Made by a program: the position numbers and the translations under genes. The notes under the pieces were generated by a model. The model was not told the DNA's origin. It did no database searches and saw nothing but the letters and a program-made list of their open reading frames with translations. A stretch of 64,000 nt of DNA from Clostridia bacterium (GTDB lineage Bacteria > Bacillota > Clostridia > Christensenellales > Borkfalkiaceae). The stretch lies in the NCBI GenBank assembly GCA_017505465.1, contig JAFVPE010000004.1:81958-145957 (forward strand), in the 5' to 3' direction. Shown here piece by piece: positions 50,720-60,000 of this stretch. Within the stretch, counting starts at the first letter, position 1. The number at the start of each line of letters is the position of its first letter.

Positions 50720-52560
50720 GTTTTACGTATCCCTTGGGCTTGCTTATCCTTATCGGTATTCCCATCGTCATTCTTATCTACATTTTGCGCAATAAGTACA
50801 ACGAACAGACGGTCAGCTCGACGTACATTTGGAAGTTGAGCGACAAGTTCTTGAAGCGTAGAAACCCTTTGAGCGGTTTGACGGGTATCATCAGCCTTAT
50901 TTTACAAATTTTGACGATTGCGGCGATTGCGTTTGCGGTTGCTCGTCCCGTATTCGTTTTGCCCAATGCGGCGCACGATTACTGCTTCGTCTTGGATATT
51001 TCGAGCAGTATGAATATGAAAAACGGCAAAAAAACCCGTTTCCAAAAGGCGCAGGACGAGATTGTGGACGTCATTAAAAGCTCGAAGGACGGCAGCTCGT
51101 ATAAGCTCGTCTGCGTAGGCGATGAAGCGGTTGTCGTTTTTGAGGACGTGCGAAAGAAAGATGCGGCAATCGACCTCGTAGAAGACGTGAAGGTGGGCTA
51201 CGTTAGCTCCGAATATTCCGTTGTTTTGGGGGCGGCGCAGGAAGCGTTCGACAACAATCCTTCGTCGAAAATTTATCTTGTTACCGACAAGAGCTACGAA
51301 ACGTCCAAAAACGTTAAAATCATCGGTGTTGGCGGTAAAAACCAACAAAACTACGCGGTATTCGACGTAACCTATTCGCACGCAAAGGAAAAGCTTTCTG
51401 CCTCCGCAAACGTGGTTTCTTACGCAAGCGCTACCGAGCTTGACGTCAAGCTTTATATCGACGGCAAGGAAACGGCGAAAAAGAAGGTGGCAGTGGAAAG
51501 CGGCGTGCATACGCCCGTTAGCTTTACAGCGCCCTGTGCAGGCTTTAATTCCTTCGAAATTAAGGTAGATGAGAAAGACGCTTACGCTTTGGATAATCAA
51601 ATTATTACCTACAACGTAGAAGCGGAAAAGGCGTACAGTACGTTGATTGTCAGCGATACGGGCTTCTTCTTGGAGGCGGTTATTGACTCCTTGCTCGATT
51701 CTGAAGTGACGGTGGTTACCCCGAAGCAGTACGAAGAAGTTACCGATCAATACGGCCTTTACATCTTCGAATCCTATTCGCCGAAAACGCTCCCTGACGG
51801 CGCAGTTTGGTTGATTAATGCGGATTCAAGTATCGCAGATTCCGGTTTCAGCGTCAAGGGCAGGGTAAATCTCGGCGCTGCAACAATGATTGAAAAATCT
51901 AAGTCCACGGCAACAAGTACGCGCAAGCTGCTTGAAAGTGTAGACGGAAACGGTATTCACATCACGAACTATATCAAATACAGCGGTATGTATTTGCAGT
52001 TTAATACGTTGTTTAGTTACGATTCCAACCCCTTGATTTTTGCAGGGGCGAATGCGCTTGGTAACCGTCAAGTCGTATTTGGATTTAACTTCAACGAATC
52101 GGATTTTGCGCTTTCGACGGACTTCGTTATGCTTATGCGTAACCTGCTTTCTTATTCCTTCCCCAACGTGATTGAGGAAACGAACTATATTGCAGGGGAA
52201 GAAGCGCTTATCAATATTTTGGCGAACGCTGAAAACATCAAGGCGACTGCGCCTTCGCAAAAAGAAATATATATCAATTCGGACGGAGCAACCGCTCTGC
52301 TTAAATTGGACGAGGTAGGCACGTACGTAATCAGTATGACGATTGCGGGCGAAGAAAGCCGCTATAAAATTTACGCAGGCGCAAATCCGATCGAAAGCAA
52401 ACCTGCGGTTAAGGAAGCGGAATTCGTTCTTGTGGGTGAAAGGGAAGACAAGAAAATAGACGGGGAGTTCGATGCTATGATGGTACTCTTCATTCTTCTT
52501 GCCGTCTTGTTTATTGCGGATTGGGGGGTATATTGCTATGAAAAATATCAGCTTCGATAA
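50716..52560 (+). CDS. BatA-like membrane vWA protein
   Basis: 614 residues. The N-terminus is the BatA/aerotolerance domain: two helices (YPLGLLILIGIPIVILIYIL and a second at about residues 58-80). The vWA domain follows with an intact metal site FVLDISSSMNM beginning at Asp94. A beta-rich extracytoplasmic part leads to a C-terminal helix (MMVLFILLAVLFIADWGVYCY). It displays one metal-ion-dependent adhesion site outside the cell and would be activated by MoxR. It overlaps the following gene by 23 bases. Confidence 0.88.
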   Translation: MSFTYPLGLLILIGIPIVILIYILRNKYNEQTVSSTYIWKLSDKFLKRRNPLSGLTGIISLILQILTIAAIAFAVARPVFVLPNAAHDYCFVLDISSSMNMKNGKKTRFQKAQDEIVDVIKSSKDGSSYKLVCVGDEAVVVFEDVRKKDAAIDLVEDVKVGYVSSEYSVVLGAAQEAFDNNPSSKIYLVTDKSYETSKNVKIIGVGGKNQQNYAVFDVTYSHAKEKLSASANVVSYASATELDVKLYIDGKETAKKKVAVESGVHTPVSFTAPCAGFNSFEIKVDEKDAYALDNQIITYNVEAEKAYSTLIVSDTGFFLEAVIDSLLDSEVTVVTPKQYEEVTDQYGLYIFESYSPKTLPDGAVWLINADSSIADSGFSVKGRVNLGAATMIEKSKSTATSTRKLLESVDGNGIHITNYIKYSGMYLQFNTLFSYDSNPLIFAGANALGNRQVVFGFNFNESDFALSTDFVMLMRNLLSYSFPNVIEETNYIAGEEALINILANAENIKATAPSQKEIYINSDGATALLKLDEVGTYVISMTIAGEESRYKIYAGANPIESKPAVKEAEFVLVGEREDKKIDGEFDAMMVLFILLAVLFIADWGVYCYEKYQLR

Positions 52561-55225
52561 TCCGTGGTTATTACTTATCGCCATTCCGCTTGCGCTTGCG
52601 GTCATCATTCCGTTTATTCTCATCATCAACAAGGATAATAGAACGATTGGTTGGAAGATCTCTCTCGGCGTGCATCTCGTTATCATTATGCTTGCGAGTC
52701 TTGCGGCTGCGGGTATTAAATCGACGAGCGTACTCACCAAAACCACGGTGTACGTGCTTGCCGACGTTTCCTATTCTTCGGAAAGAAACTTGGATGATAT
52801 AGACGATTGTATCGAAGAGATACAAGACAAGCTTCCCGAAAACGCAAAGCTGGGTATCGTTTGTTTCGGTAGAAATAGCGTTGTGCTTACACCCGCAGGC
52901 AGAGAAATTAAAAGAGTATCCGAGGCGAAGGTAGACGATACTGCAACGGACATCGTCAGCGCTCTTAATTATACGGAAACACTTTTTAAAGGGGATTCGT
53001 TGAAACGTATCGTATTGATTACCGACGGTAACGATACGGTAAACGAGAGCGTTAGCTCGTTGGCAACGACGGTGCAGCGACTCACTGAAAACGGTATCAA
53101 GATAGATACGATTTTCTTAAACAATAAGCTGAACGAAGGCGAAATTGAGGCGCAGCTTTCGGACGTAGAATTTACGGCAACTACTTATCTTGGTCATATT
53201 AATAATGCGAAGATTCTCATTCAAGCCTCTGGCAATACCAATTCTATGGTAGAGATTTACGCACGCAAACAAGCGCTAGAGGGCGAGGAGGAAAAGGAGT
53301 ACGAGTGCATTGAGTCCACCTTCTTGCCGTTAGAGCAGGGGCTTAATACCCTTTCGGTTTCGCTTCCTGCAACTACGTCGGGATTTTTTGAATACCGCGT
53401 GGAGGTTCTCGCGGACGAGGATATTTCAAAGCATAATAACGTGCGTGAGTTCACGCAAGAAGTCGTGGGCAAAACGAAAATTCTTTTGATTACGGGTTCC
53501 TCGGCGGACAAAAACGCCGTGGAAGTTATGTACGGCGGAAATGCTGACATTGACTCTTATTTGGTGACGGGCTCGAACGCTCGCGTGCCGTTTACTTTGG
53601 AGGAAATCGTTGCGTACGACGAAATTATCATTTCTAACGTGGATATTCGCGATATTAGAAACGTCAACGCCTTTATCGACTCTCTCGATATGGCAATTTC
53701 ACAGTACGGCAAAAGTTTGATGACCTTCGGCGATTTGCGCTTGCAAACGGACGCCGACGATATGATTTTTAAGAAGTTCCAAGAATTGCTTCCCGTAGAT
53801 TATGGTAATAACAACCGCGAAGGACGCTTGTATACTATTGTACTCGACGTTTCGCACAGTATGTTTATGGCGAGCAAGTTCACGACGGCAAAGACGGCGG
53901 CGATTAAGCTATTGTCCATTCTTGGCGACGACGACTACGTTTCGCTCGTAACCTTCTCGGGCGAGATTAAGGTGGAAACGCCGAAGAAGGTGTCGGCATG
54001 CAGACAGGATTTGATTGGGTATATCGATTCGCTTACTACCGACCACGGTACGGATATCGGGCTTGGGTTGGAAGAGGCGCTGAAAACGATCAAGGCGCTG
54101 AATCTTGCTGAAAATCAAGTGATGCTGATTTCCGACGGCTTCAGTTTCGACAGTACGAGAGACGCCGTGGAGGTTTCGGCGGAACTTTACAGTGCAGGGG
54201 CTACCGTGTCTGCGATTAACACCTATATTCCCGCAGACGGTACGGGAGGTAGATCTACCCTTCGCAACGTAGTTAACGCAGGTAGCGGCGGTAAATATTA
54301 TGAAATTAGCAGGCCGGAGGATGTAGAAGGCGTCGTGTTTGGATCTGTGGCGGACGATATCGGTGACGTTATCATCGAAAAGGACGCACAGGTAAATATC
54401 GCAAGATATAACGACGCAGTAGTGAAAGGCTTTACGTCGATGCCCATGGTTTCAGGGTACATCATTTCCATGGAAACGTACGACGCAACCGTTCCTTTGA
54501 CGATTTCCCACTTAAAGCCCGGCGGATATACGGAAACGATGCCGCTCTATGCATATAGATCGCACGGTAACGGTAAAGTAGCAAGTTTTACGAGTAGTAT
54601 TTCTGGGAATTGGACGAAATATTGGTCGGCGGAGGATAAATCTCGTTTCATCAATAACGTGATGGAAAGCAATACGCCGAAGGTGAGAATAGACCGTCCG
54701 TACTCGGTAAATATTGAGCGTTCGGATTTAGACGCATATGTGGAAATCGTGCCGAGCGTTCTCGATCCGGCAGCTAAGACGACTTTAAAAATTACCTTCC
54801 CCAACGGTAAAACGACGACGAGAGAGCTTGCTTTCGACGCAAGAAAATATTTCTACACGATTGCAACGGAAACGACGGGTACGTATCGCATAGAAATTAC
54901 CTATTCGTACGACGAGCAGACTTTTACGTCCGTGGAAACTTTCCACATTCCGTACTTACCCGAATACAATATGTTCGCAAGCTATGATACGTCGAAAATT
55001 TACGACTTTATGCGTGGCAACGGTACGATTACCGAGTGGAACCCCGGGGATCCTAAAAAGCAAAACGTGCCGAGTCTTAAAAACTATAAAAATGAAATTT
55101 CCACCTATCAAGTGAGCTATCGAATTCCGCTTCTCATTGCGGCGGCTGCGCTCTTTGTGATAGATATTATCGTGAGAAAATTCAAGTTGGGCGTTAAGAA
55201 AAAGCCCAAACCGCAAAACAAATAA
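52538..55225 (+). CDS. Large membrane protein with two vWA domains
   Basis: 895 residues from ATG 52538, which has GGGGGG about ten bases upstream; the longer frame lacks a signal. Two N-terminal helices (NPWLLLIAIPLALAVIIPFI and ISLGVHLVIIMLASLAAAG) are followed by vWA 1 with VLADVSYSS (Asp76), a Rossmann-like middle part (KTKILLITGSSADKNAVEVM) of glutamine-amidotransferase type, and vWA 2 with IVLDVSHSMFM (Asp437). A beta region and a C-terminal helix (PLLIAAAALFVIDIIV) with the basic tail KKKPKPQNK end the protein. Both metal sites keep DxSxS. It probably assembles with the 614-residue vWA protein and the lipoprotein encoded next. Confidence 0.85.
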   Translation: MKNISFDNPWLLLIAIPLALAVIIPFILIINKDNRTIGWKISLGVHLVIIMLASLAAAGIKSTSVLTKTTVYVLADVSYSSERNLDDIDDCIEEIQDKLPENAKLGIVCFGRNSVVLTPAGREIKRVSEAKVDDTATDIVSALNYTETLFKGDSLKRIVLITDGNDTVNESVSSLATTVQRLTENGIKIDTIFLNNKLNEGEIEAQLSDVEFTATTYLGHINNAKILIQASGNTNSMVEIYARKQALEGEEEKEYECIESTFLPLEQGLNTLSVSLPATTSGFFEYRVEVLADEDISKHNNVREFTQEVVGKTKILLITGSSADKNAVEVMYGGNADIDSYLVTGSNARVPFTLEEIVAYDEIIISNVDIRDIRNVNAFIDSLDMAISQYGKSLMTFGDLRLQTDADDMIFKKFQELLPVDYGNNNREGRLYTIVLDVSHSMFMASKFTTAKTAAIKLLSILGDDDYVSLVTFSGEIKVETPKKVSACRQDLIGYIDSLTTDHGTDIGLGLEEALKTIKALNLAENQVMLISDGFSFDSTRDAVEVSAELYSAGATVSAINTYIPADGTGGRSTLRNVVNAGSGGKYYEISRPEDVEGVVFGSVADDIGDVIIEKDAQVNIARYNDAVVKGFTSMPMVSGYIISMETYDATVPLTISHLKPGGYTETMPLYAYRSHGNGKVASFTSSISGNWTKYWSAEDKSRFINNVMESNTPKVRIDRPYSVNIERSDLDAYVEIVPSVLDPAAKTTLKITFPNGKTTTRELAFDARKYFYTIATETTGTYRIEITYSYDEQTFTSVETFHIPYLPEYNMFASYDTSKIYDFMRGNGTITEWNPGDPKKQNVPSLKNYKNEISTYQVSYRIPLLIAAAALFVIDIIVRKFKLGVKKKPKPQNK

Positions 55226-55239
55226 AAAGGAGGAAGAGC

Positions 55240-56841
55240 ATGAAAGCTTTGAAAAAATTCATATCTATATTTTTCGCCGCAGTTATGCTTTTCTCTTTTG
55301 CGGCTTGTAACGGCGAGTATAATTACGCAATCGGCGGCATCGGCGGCGGTGGGGATAAGGACAGCGGTAGTGGCCCTACGCACAGCGCGCCTACGCTTGA
55401 CGGCGATCCCACCAACGATTTTACCGTTACGGTAACGGCGGACGGAAAACCGTACAGTCCCCGTATGGAAATGTACGTGTATTGGAGCGACGGCTTCAGT
55501 ATCTATACTGCGCCGCTCAACAAAGAAGGGGTTGCGAGAATCGACGGGCTTGACGGGGATTACCGTGTAACCCTTTCCGCAGTGCCCAACGAATACACGT
55601 ACGATCCCAACGGAAATTATGCAACAAACGACGATCGTAATATCGTGCTTCCGCTCTATAAGTTGAATAGACTTACGGGTGGGGGAACAGGACCTTACGA
55701 TTGCTACAATTTCAAAAAGACGGGCGTTTATAGCGCAGTAATTAATAGTTATGACGACGGTATTTTCTTCCAATACGCACCCGAAGGAAGCGGAACGTAC
55801 TCCATTGAAAGCTGGGCGGATACCATGGAAGATAATATCAATCCGTATATTGACGTTTACATCGGATCTTCCGCGTGGAAACAATATGCGTATACCACGG
55901 ACGACGGCGGCGCAGTAGGGAGCTATACCATCAACTTTGTCCATACCGTACAAATTGCCGATGAGAACATCAGTTCGGGAGGGCAAGCGGTGTACACCTT
56001 TGCTGTGAAGGCAGAGTCTAAAAATAACAAATATCCGATTACGATTACCTTTGCGGTAAAGCGCGACGGCGATTTTGAATTGGATTACGGCAACGGAAAC
56101 GGTTCGGCAAAGGGAATGGTTGTTCCCGAATTGGATTTTGATGCGTATAACGTAGCCGACCACGAATACGGCAGCGATTATACGATGCGCTATCCCGAAT
56201 ATAAGTTTGAGGGAACGAGCAATACCTACGTTTTCGACGAAAGACGCTTTAAATTGAACGAAGAAGACGGTTTCTATCACGTATATAATAAGGAAGCGTA
56301 TCCCGAAACAAACGGCTACGGCCCCATTTTGTATGCAAACGTTACGTCCGTATGCCGTTTCATTGACCGTGCGTTCACGGAGATTGAGTATAATTCCGAT
56401 AAGAGTGAAACGATCAACGCGGCGCTTTCCGTCAACGGAAAAAACTATAAGCACTTCTTTGAAGGGTATACGCAGCTCGCTACGTACGGCAATATTAACG
56501 GGGGTAGCTATTACTGCTCTAGCGCTTGTACTTGCCACGATACGAGCAACCCCGTAGGTTGGGCGTGTCCAAACGATTGCACCACCTGCCATTCGGAATG
56601 CCGTAGAATCCCGAAAGAGCTTATCGGAAACGAAGGATATCAATCGATTGTAAATTCCGACGGTATGGTTGCCGTAACGGAAGAATTGAGGGAATTCCTT
56701 GACGGCTACTGCTACAAACAGGCGTTCTTCTATGATGGAAAAGGTACGATGGAAAACACTCTTATAAACGGAAAATACTTCCAAGCAGTAGGGGAATCGG
56801 GTTGGTTGTTTGCCTGCGCGTACTATGAGAAAAATGTCTAA
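55240..56841 (+). CDS. Lipoprotein with Cys-rich C-terminal segment
   Basis: 533 residues; lipobox FAACN (Cys22), then a Gly/Ser linker. The first domain (residues 60-170) looks like a CnaB/transthyretin-like sandwich (FTVTVTADGKPYSPRMEMYV ... GVARIDGLDGDYRVTLSAVP). A second beta domain reads YSIESWADTMEDNINPYIDV. Near the end, residues 425-460 hold eight Cys in the pattern CxxxCxC...CxxxCxxCxxxC, including CTTCH. AAAGGAGG precedes the start 15 bases after the vWA gene, so it is probably the envelope partner of the MoxR/Bat complex. It has relatives in style, but not clearly in sequence, in the two lipoproteins that follow. Confidence 0.75.
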   Translation: MKALKKFISIFFAAVMLFSFAACNGEYNYAIGGIGGGGDKDSGSGPTHSAPTLDGDPTNDFTVTVTADGKPYSPRMEMYVYWSDGFSIYTAPLNKEGVARIDGLDGDYRVTLSAVPNEYTYDPNGNYATNDDRNIVLPLYKLNRLTGGGTGPYDCYNFKKTGVYSAVINSYDDGIFFQYAPEGSGTYSIESWADTMEDNINPYIDVYIGSSAWKQYAYTTDDGGAVGSYTINFVHTVQIADENISSGGQAVYTFAVKAESKNNKYPITITFAVKRDGDFELDYGNGNGSAKGMVVPELDFDAYNVADHEYGSDYTMRYPEYKFEGTSNTYVFDERRFKLNEEDGFYHVYNKEAYPETNGYGPILYANVTSVCRFIDRAFTEIEYNSDKSETINAALSVNGKNYKHFFEGYTQLATYGNINGGSYYCSSACTCHDTSNPVGWACPNDCTTCHSECRRIPKELIGNEGYQSIVNSDGMVAVTEELREFLDGYCYKQAFFYDGKGTMENTLINGKYFQAVGESGWLFACAYYEKNV

Positions 56842-56899
56842 AATTAAAAAAAATGATTGCAATAATTGAAAATTTTGTGAAATTTTAGAGGAAAATTAA

Positions 56900-56928
56900 T
56901 TGATTTTTCAAATTTCTTATAGTATAAT
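56900..56928 (+). promoter_or_regulatory. Promoter of the giant lipoprotein gene
   Basis: TTGATT at 56900-56905, 17-base spacer, TATAAT at 56923-56928. It leaves a leader of about 140 bases. Confidence 0.75.
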
Positions 56929-56959
56929 AATTGATACAATCGATAATTTTATCCAAAAA

Positions 56960-56986
56960 CAGGCTATGCGGTGGGCATAAAGCCTG
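56960..56986 (+). other. Structured 5' leader hairpin
   Basis: CAGGC-TATGC, loop GGTGG, GCATA-AA-GCCTG: ten pairs with a two-base bulge, located about 90 bases before the start of the giant lipoprotein gene. No T-run follows. It matches no riboswitch that I could recognise. It may stabilise the transcript or bind a regulator. Confidence 0.5.
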
Positions 56987-57076
56987 CCTTTTGGCATTTC
57001 ATCTGCTTTTTGGGATATAAAATTCGAGAAAAAATGTTTAGTTAGAGCAAGAAAAAAATTAAGGAGGCTCTTGGTT

Positions 57077-60000
57077 ATGAAAAGAGTAAAAACTCTTGTC
57101 TTGTGTTTGGCTTCCGTAGTAGGCGTTGCATCGTTTGCAGTAGCTTGCGCGGAGGATGGCAAACACGTACATACTTATGCTACCGAATGGTCGAAAGACG
57201 CAGAGGGGCATTGGTATGACGCAACCTGCGAATGCGTGGACGTACCTGTTGTAAAGGTAGCGCACGTAGACGCAAACAACGACGGCGCTTGTGATATCTG
57301 TGCGTTTACGGATCACGAGCATACGTATGCGGAAGGTTGGACGGCTGACTGTACCAATCACTGGCATGCAGCAGATTGCGGTCACATCGTAGCGGGTGCT
57401 GATTTGGCAGCGCACGTTGACGAAAACAGCGACGGCGAATGCGACGTATGTAACTACGTGATTGAAGACATTCACGAGCATATTTATGCAAATGAATGGT
57501 CGTCGGACGATCAATACCATTGGTATGCGGCTATTTGTGAACACAAAGACCAAATCAATGGCAAAGAAGCGCACGTAATTAACGGAGCGGGCGATTGTAC
57601 CGTTTGCGGCAAACACATTAACGATGTCGATGCAACGAGCATTGAAGACGTTCTTGCTGCAGCACAAGCAAACAACTATAAAGTAAACCACGGTGACGTT
57701 GTTGCGTCGACGGAAGTTTGGGGCGGTACGGGCAAAGGTACGCTTGAAAACGGCGCAACGGATAGAGTTCACTTTGCGCTTGGTAACGGCGAATCTTACC
57801 TTCAATTCACGCACTTCGATATGAACGGCACGTTCGTAGACCAAAAAGAACAATGGTTTGAAAGCGCTGGCGAAGACGTAATTTACGGCGTAGAAATGGC
57901 TTACGGCGAATATCAGCTTGCGCCTATTATGGGTGCGCCTCAATTCCTTAACGGATATAACTATATTCCCGGCAGCATCGTTCCCGGCAGCGATACCGAC
58001 ACTAGCACGATTGCGAATATGTTGAGCGCGCTTTACAGCCAAATGAAGGCAGGCGAACGCGTAAGCAACGCAGTAGAAAGCTACGATGCAACGACGGGTA
58101 AATATACGTTTGCGTACACCTATTATTCCGTAAACGTAACGACCTCGGGCGGTCAGTTCGACAATATTGAGCTTGAGCTTTATAACGTAGACGTTGCATT
58201 TACTGTAAATGAAGAGATGATTATTGACTGGTCGGAATTCGAGGTAGAAGTATACCGTGATTACGAGCAGGATAGAGACCTTGCGTATACTTATGAAATT
58301 GGTGAAGACGGCGCAACGGTAACGCTTACGAGCGACGTAACGTTGAGCGCAACCGCTAATCCTTCTTACTATAGATATAGCGTAGCGCAAACGGCTGGCG
58401 AAAGAACGTTTACGACGCCTTATCCTAGAGAATCCTTGATTCCTACGGACTTCAATTTCTATTACGTTACGGACCACGAATTCCCCAACGCATTTGAATG
58501 GGTTATCCACGCGGAAGAGCTTATTGAAGATTCGCTTAGAGTAGACGAAGGTACGTACGCATATTTCCACCTTGGCGACATTATGCCCATTACGGCAAGC
58601 ACGGCGTTTATTAACTCGGACGATTTCACGTACTCGTTTGTAAACAAAGATGCAAGCTCGACGGGTAGAGCTTGGTATATGGATCCCGGCTCCACAGACG
58701 CTGTAATCCTTAACGGCTATACCGCATCTAGCGGTTGCTTGAAGCTGAAGCTTCGCGATCCCGGCGAATATACGGTAACGATTAAATTCGGCAACCTTAC
58801 CAAAACGTTTGATTTGACGATTGTTGACATTGACAACGGCGGTGACGACGAAGGCGGCGAAGGTGGCGAAGGCGGCGGCGACGACGTTGGTGGCGATTAC
58901 GATTATAACACCGTTATCACGGAAAACGGCGGCTCTGTATGGTTCTCCACGGAAGAAATTTCCGCAGGCGGCGCTGACAGAACCTTCACGGTTGCGGCTA
59001 ACGGTAAATATAAAGTTTCCAGCAGTAGCTTGTTCGTTTCTGCGATAAAAGACGCAGAGGGTAATGTAATTACAGCTGATAAGGGCGTATACACGTTGAC
59101 GGCTGGCGAATATACCATGTCTTTCGGTATGTTCGGTAACCTTAGCGTAAAAGCAAACACGCAATACAACGTTTCCGTTCAAAAACAAGCGGAAGATCCC
59201 GTACCGCCTGACGATACGAAGGATATTTCGGGTACGTATCTTACGAGCAACGGTTCGCTTGTCATTAACAGCGAAACGAGCACGATCGTATATGCGTTCA
59301 GCACGTATGAATTTACCTATACGTATAGCATTTCTAACAATACGGTTACCCTTTATAAAGATGGCAATGAAATTGCAGCTGGTATGGCAATCTATTCCGG
59401 TAAATTGGTATTGAATGCAGACGGTATCCCTACCACTTGGTACTACAACGGTAACACGTATTCGCTCACGAAGGCGTCTGATGAAGGCGGTGACGGCGGC
59501 GATACGCAAGATCCTACGGAAGTAACCGACGTAACGATTACTGTTGGTACGAACAATCTTACGCTTGCGGAAAATACGTATATTGGCGTAATGGCACAAG
59601 GCTTTGCAGGCGATTACACGATTGCGTGGAACGTTGCAACGGTAACGGTTGAAATCAACGGCACAGAAGTTGCAAACGGAAGCACCTTCACGTCGGCTTC
59701 TCCTATGGTGGCTATCAGCTTCAAGATTTACGGCGCAGATTATGCGGCTGTAAGCGCATTGGAACTTACCATTACGGCAGTTTCCTCTGGTAGCGAAGGC
59801 ACGGGCGCTGAAGATAATCCTTATGTGATTGAATCGCTTCCTACCGAAGTTGTTATCAATTCCGATACGATCAATATGACGTATTATTGCTATACCACCA
59901 CGGAAGCAGGTACGATTACTTTGACGTATTCCACGGAAAATGACTCTTGGGCAAATATTTTCAATATGGAAGACGGTCAAGATAACGATAGCGCATCTGA

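Noticed and set aside
56570..56600. Multiheme cytochrome reading of the Cys-rich lipoprotein
   Set aside because: Only one true CxxCH is present; the other Cys do not form heme-binding motifs.
55117..56862. A 581-codon minus-strand open frame
   Set aside because: It lies antisense to the lipoprotein gene at 55240 and the end of the vWA gene, has no ribosome-binding site and has an implausible composition.
56960..57076. Riboswitch in the leader of the giant lipoprotein gene
   Set aside because: One hairpin is clear, but the conserved cores of c-di-GMP, SAM, preQ1, THF or fluoride riboswitches are not present as far as I can tell.
57059..59980. A 973-codon open frame on the minus strand
   Set aside because: It is antisense to the giant lipoprotein, whose repeats, signal peptide, promoter and terminator are clear. 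Repetitive coding sequence with few TTA/CTA/TCA codons leaves the reverse strand open. The translation is Arg/Cys-rich with no domain.
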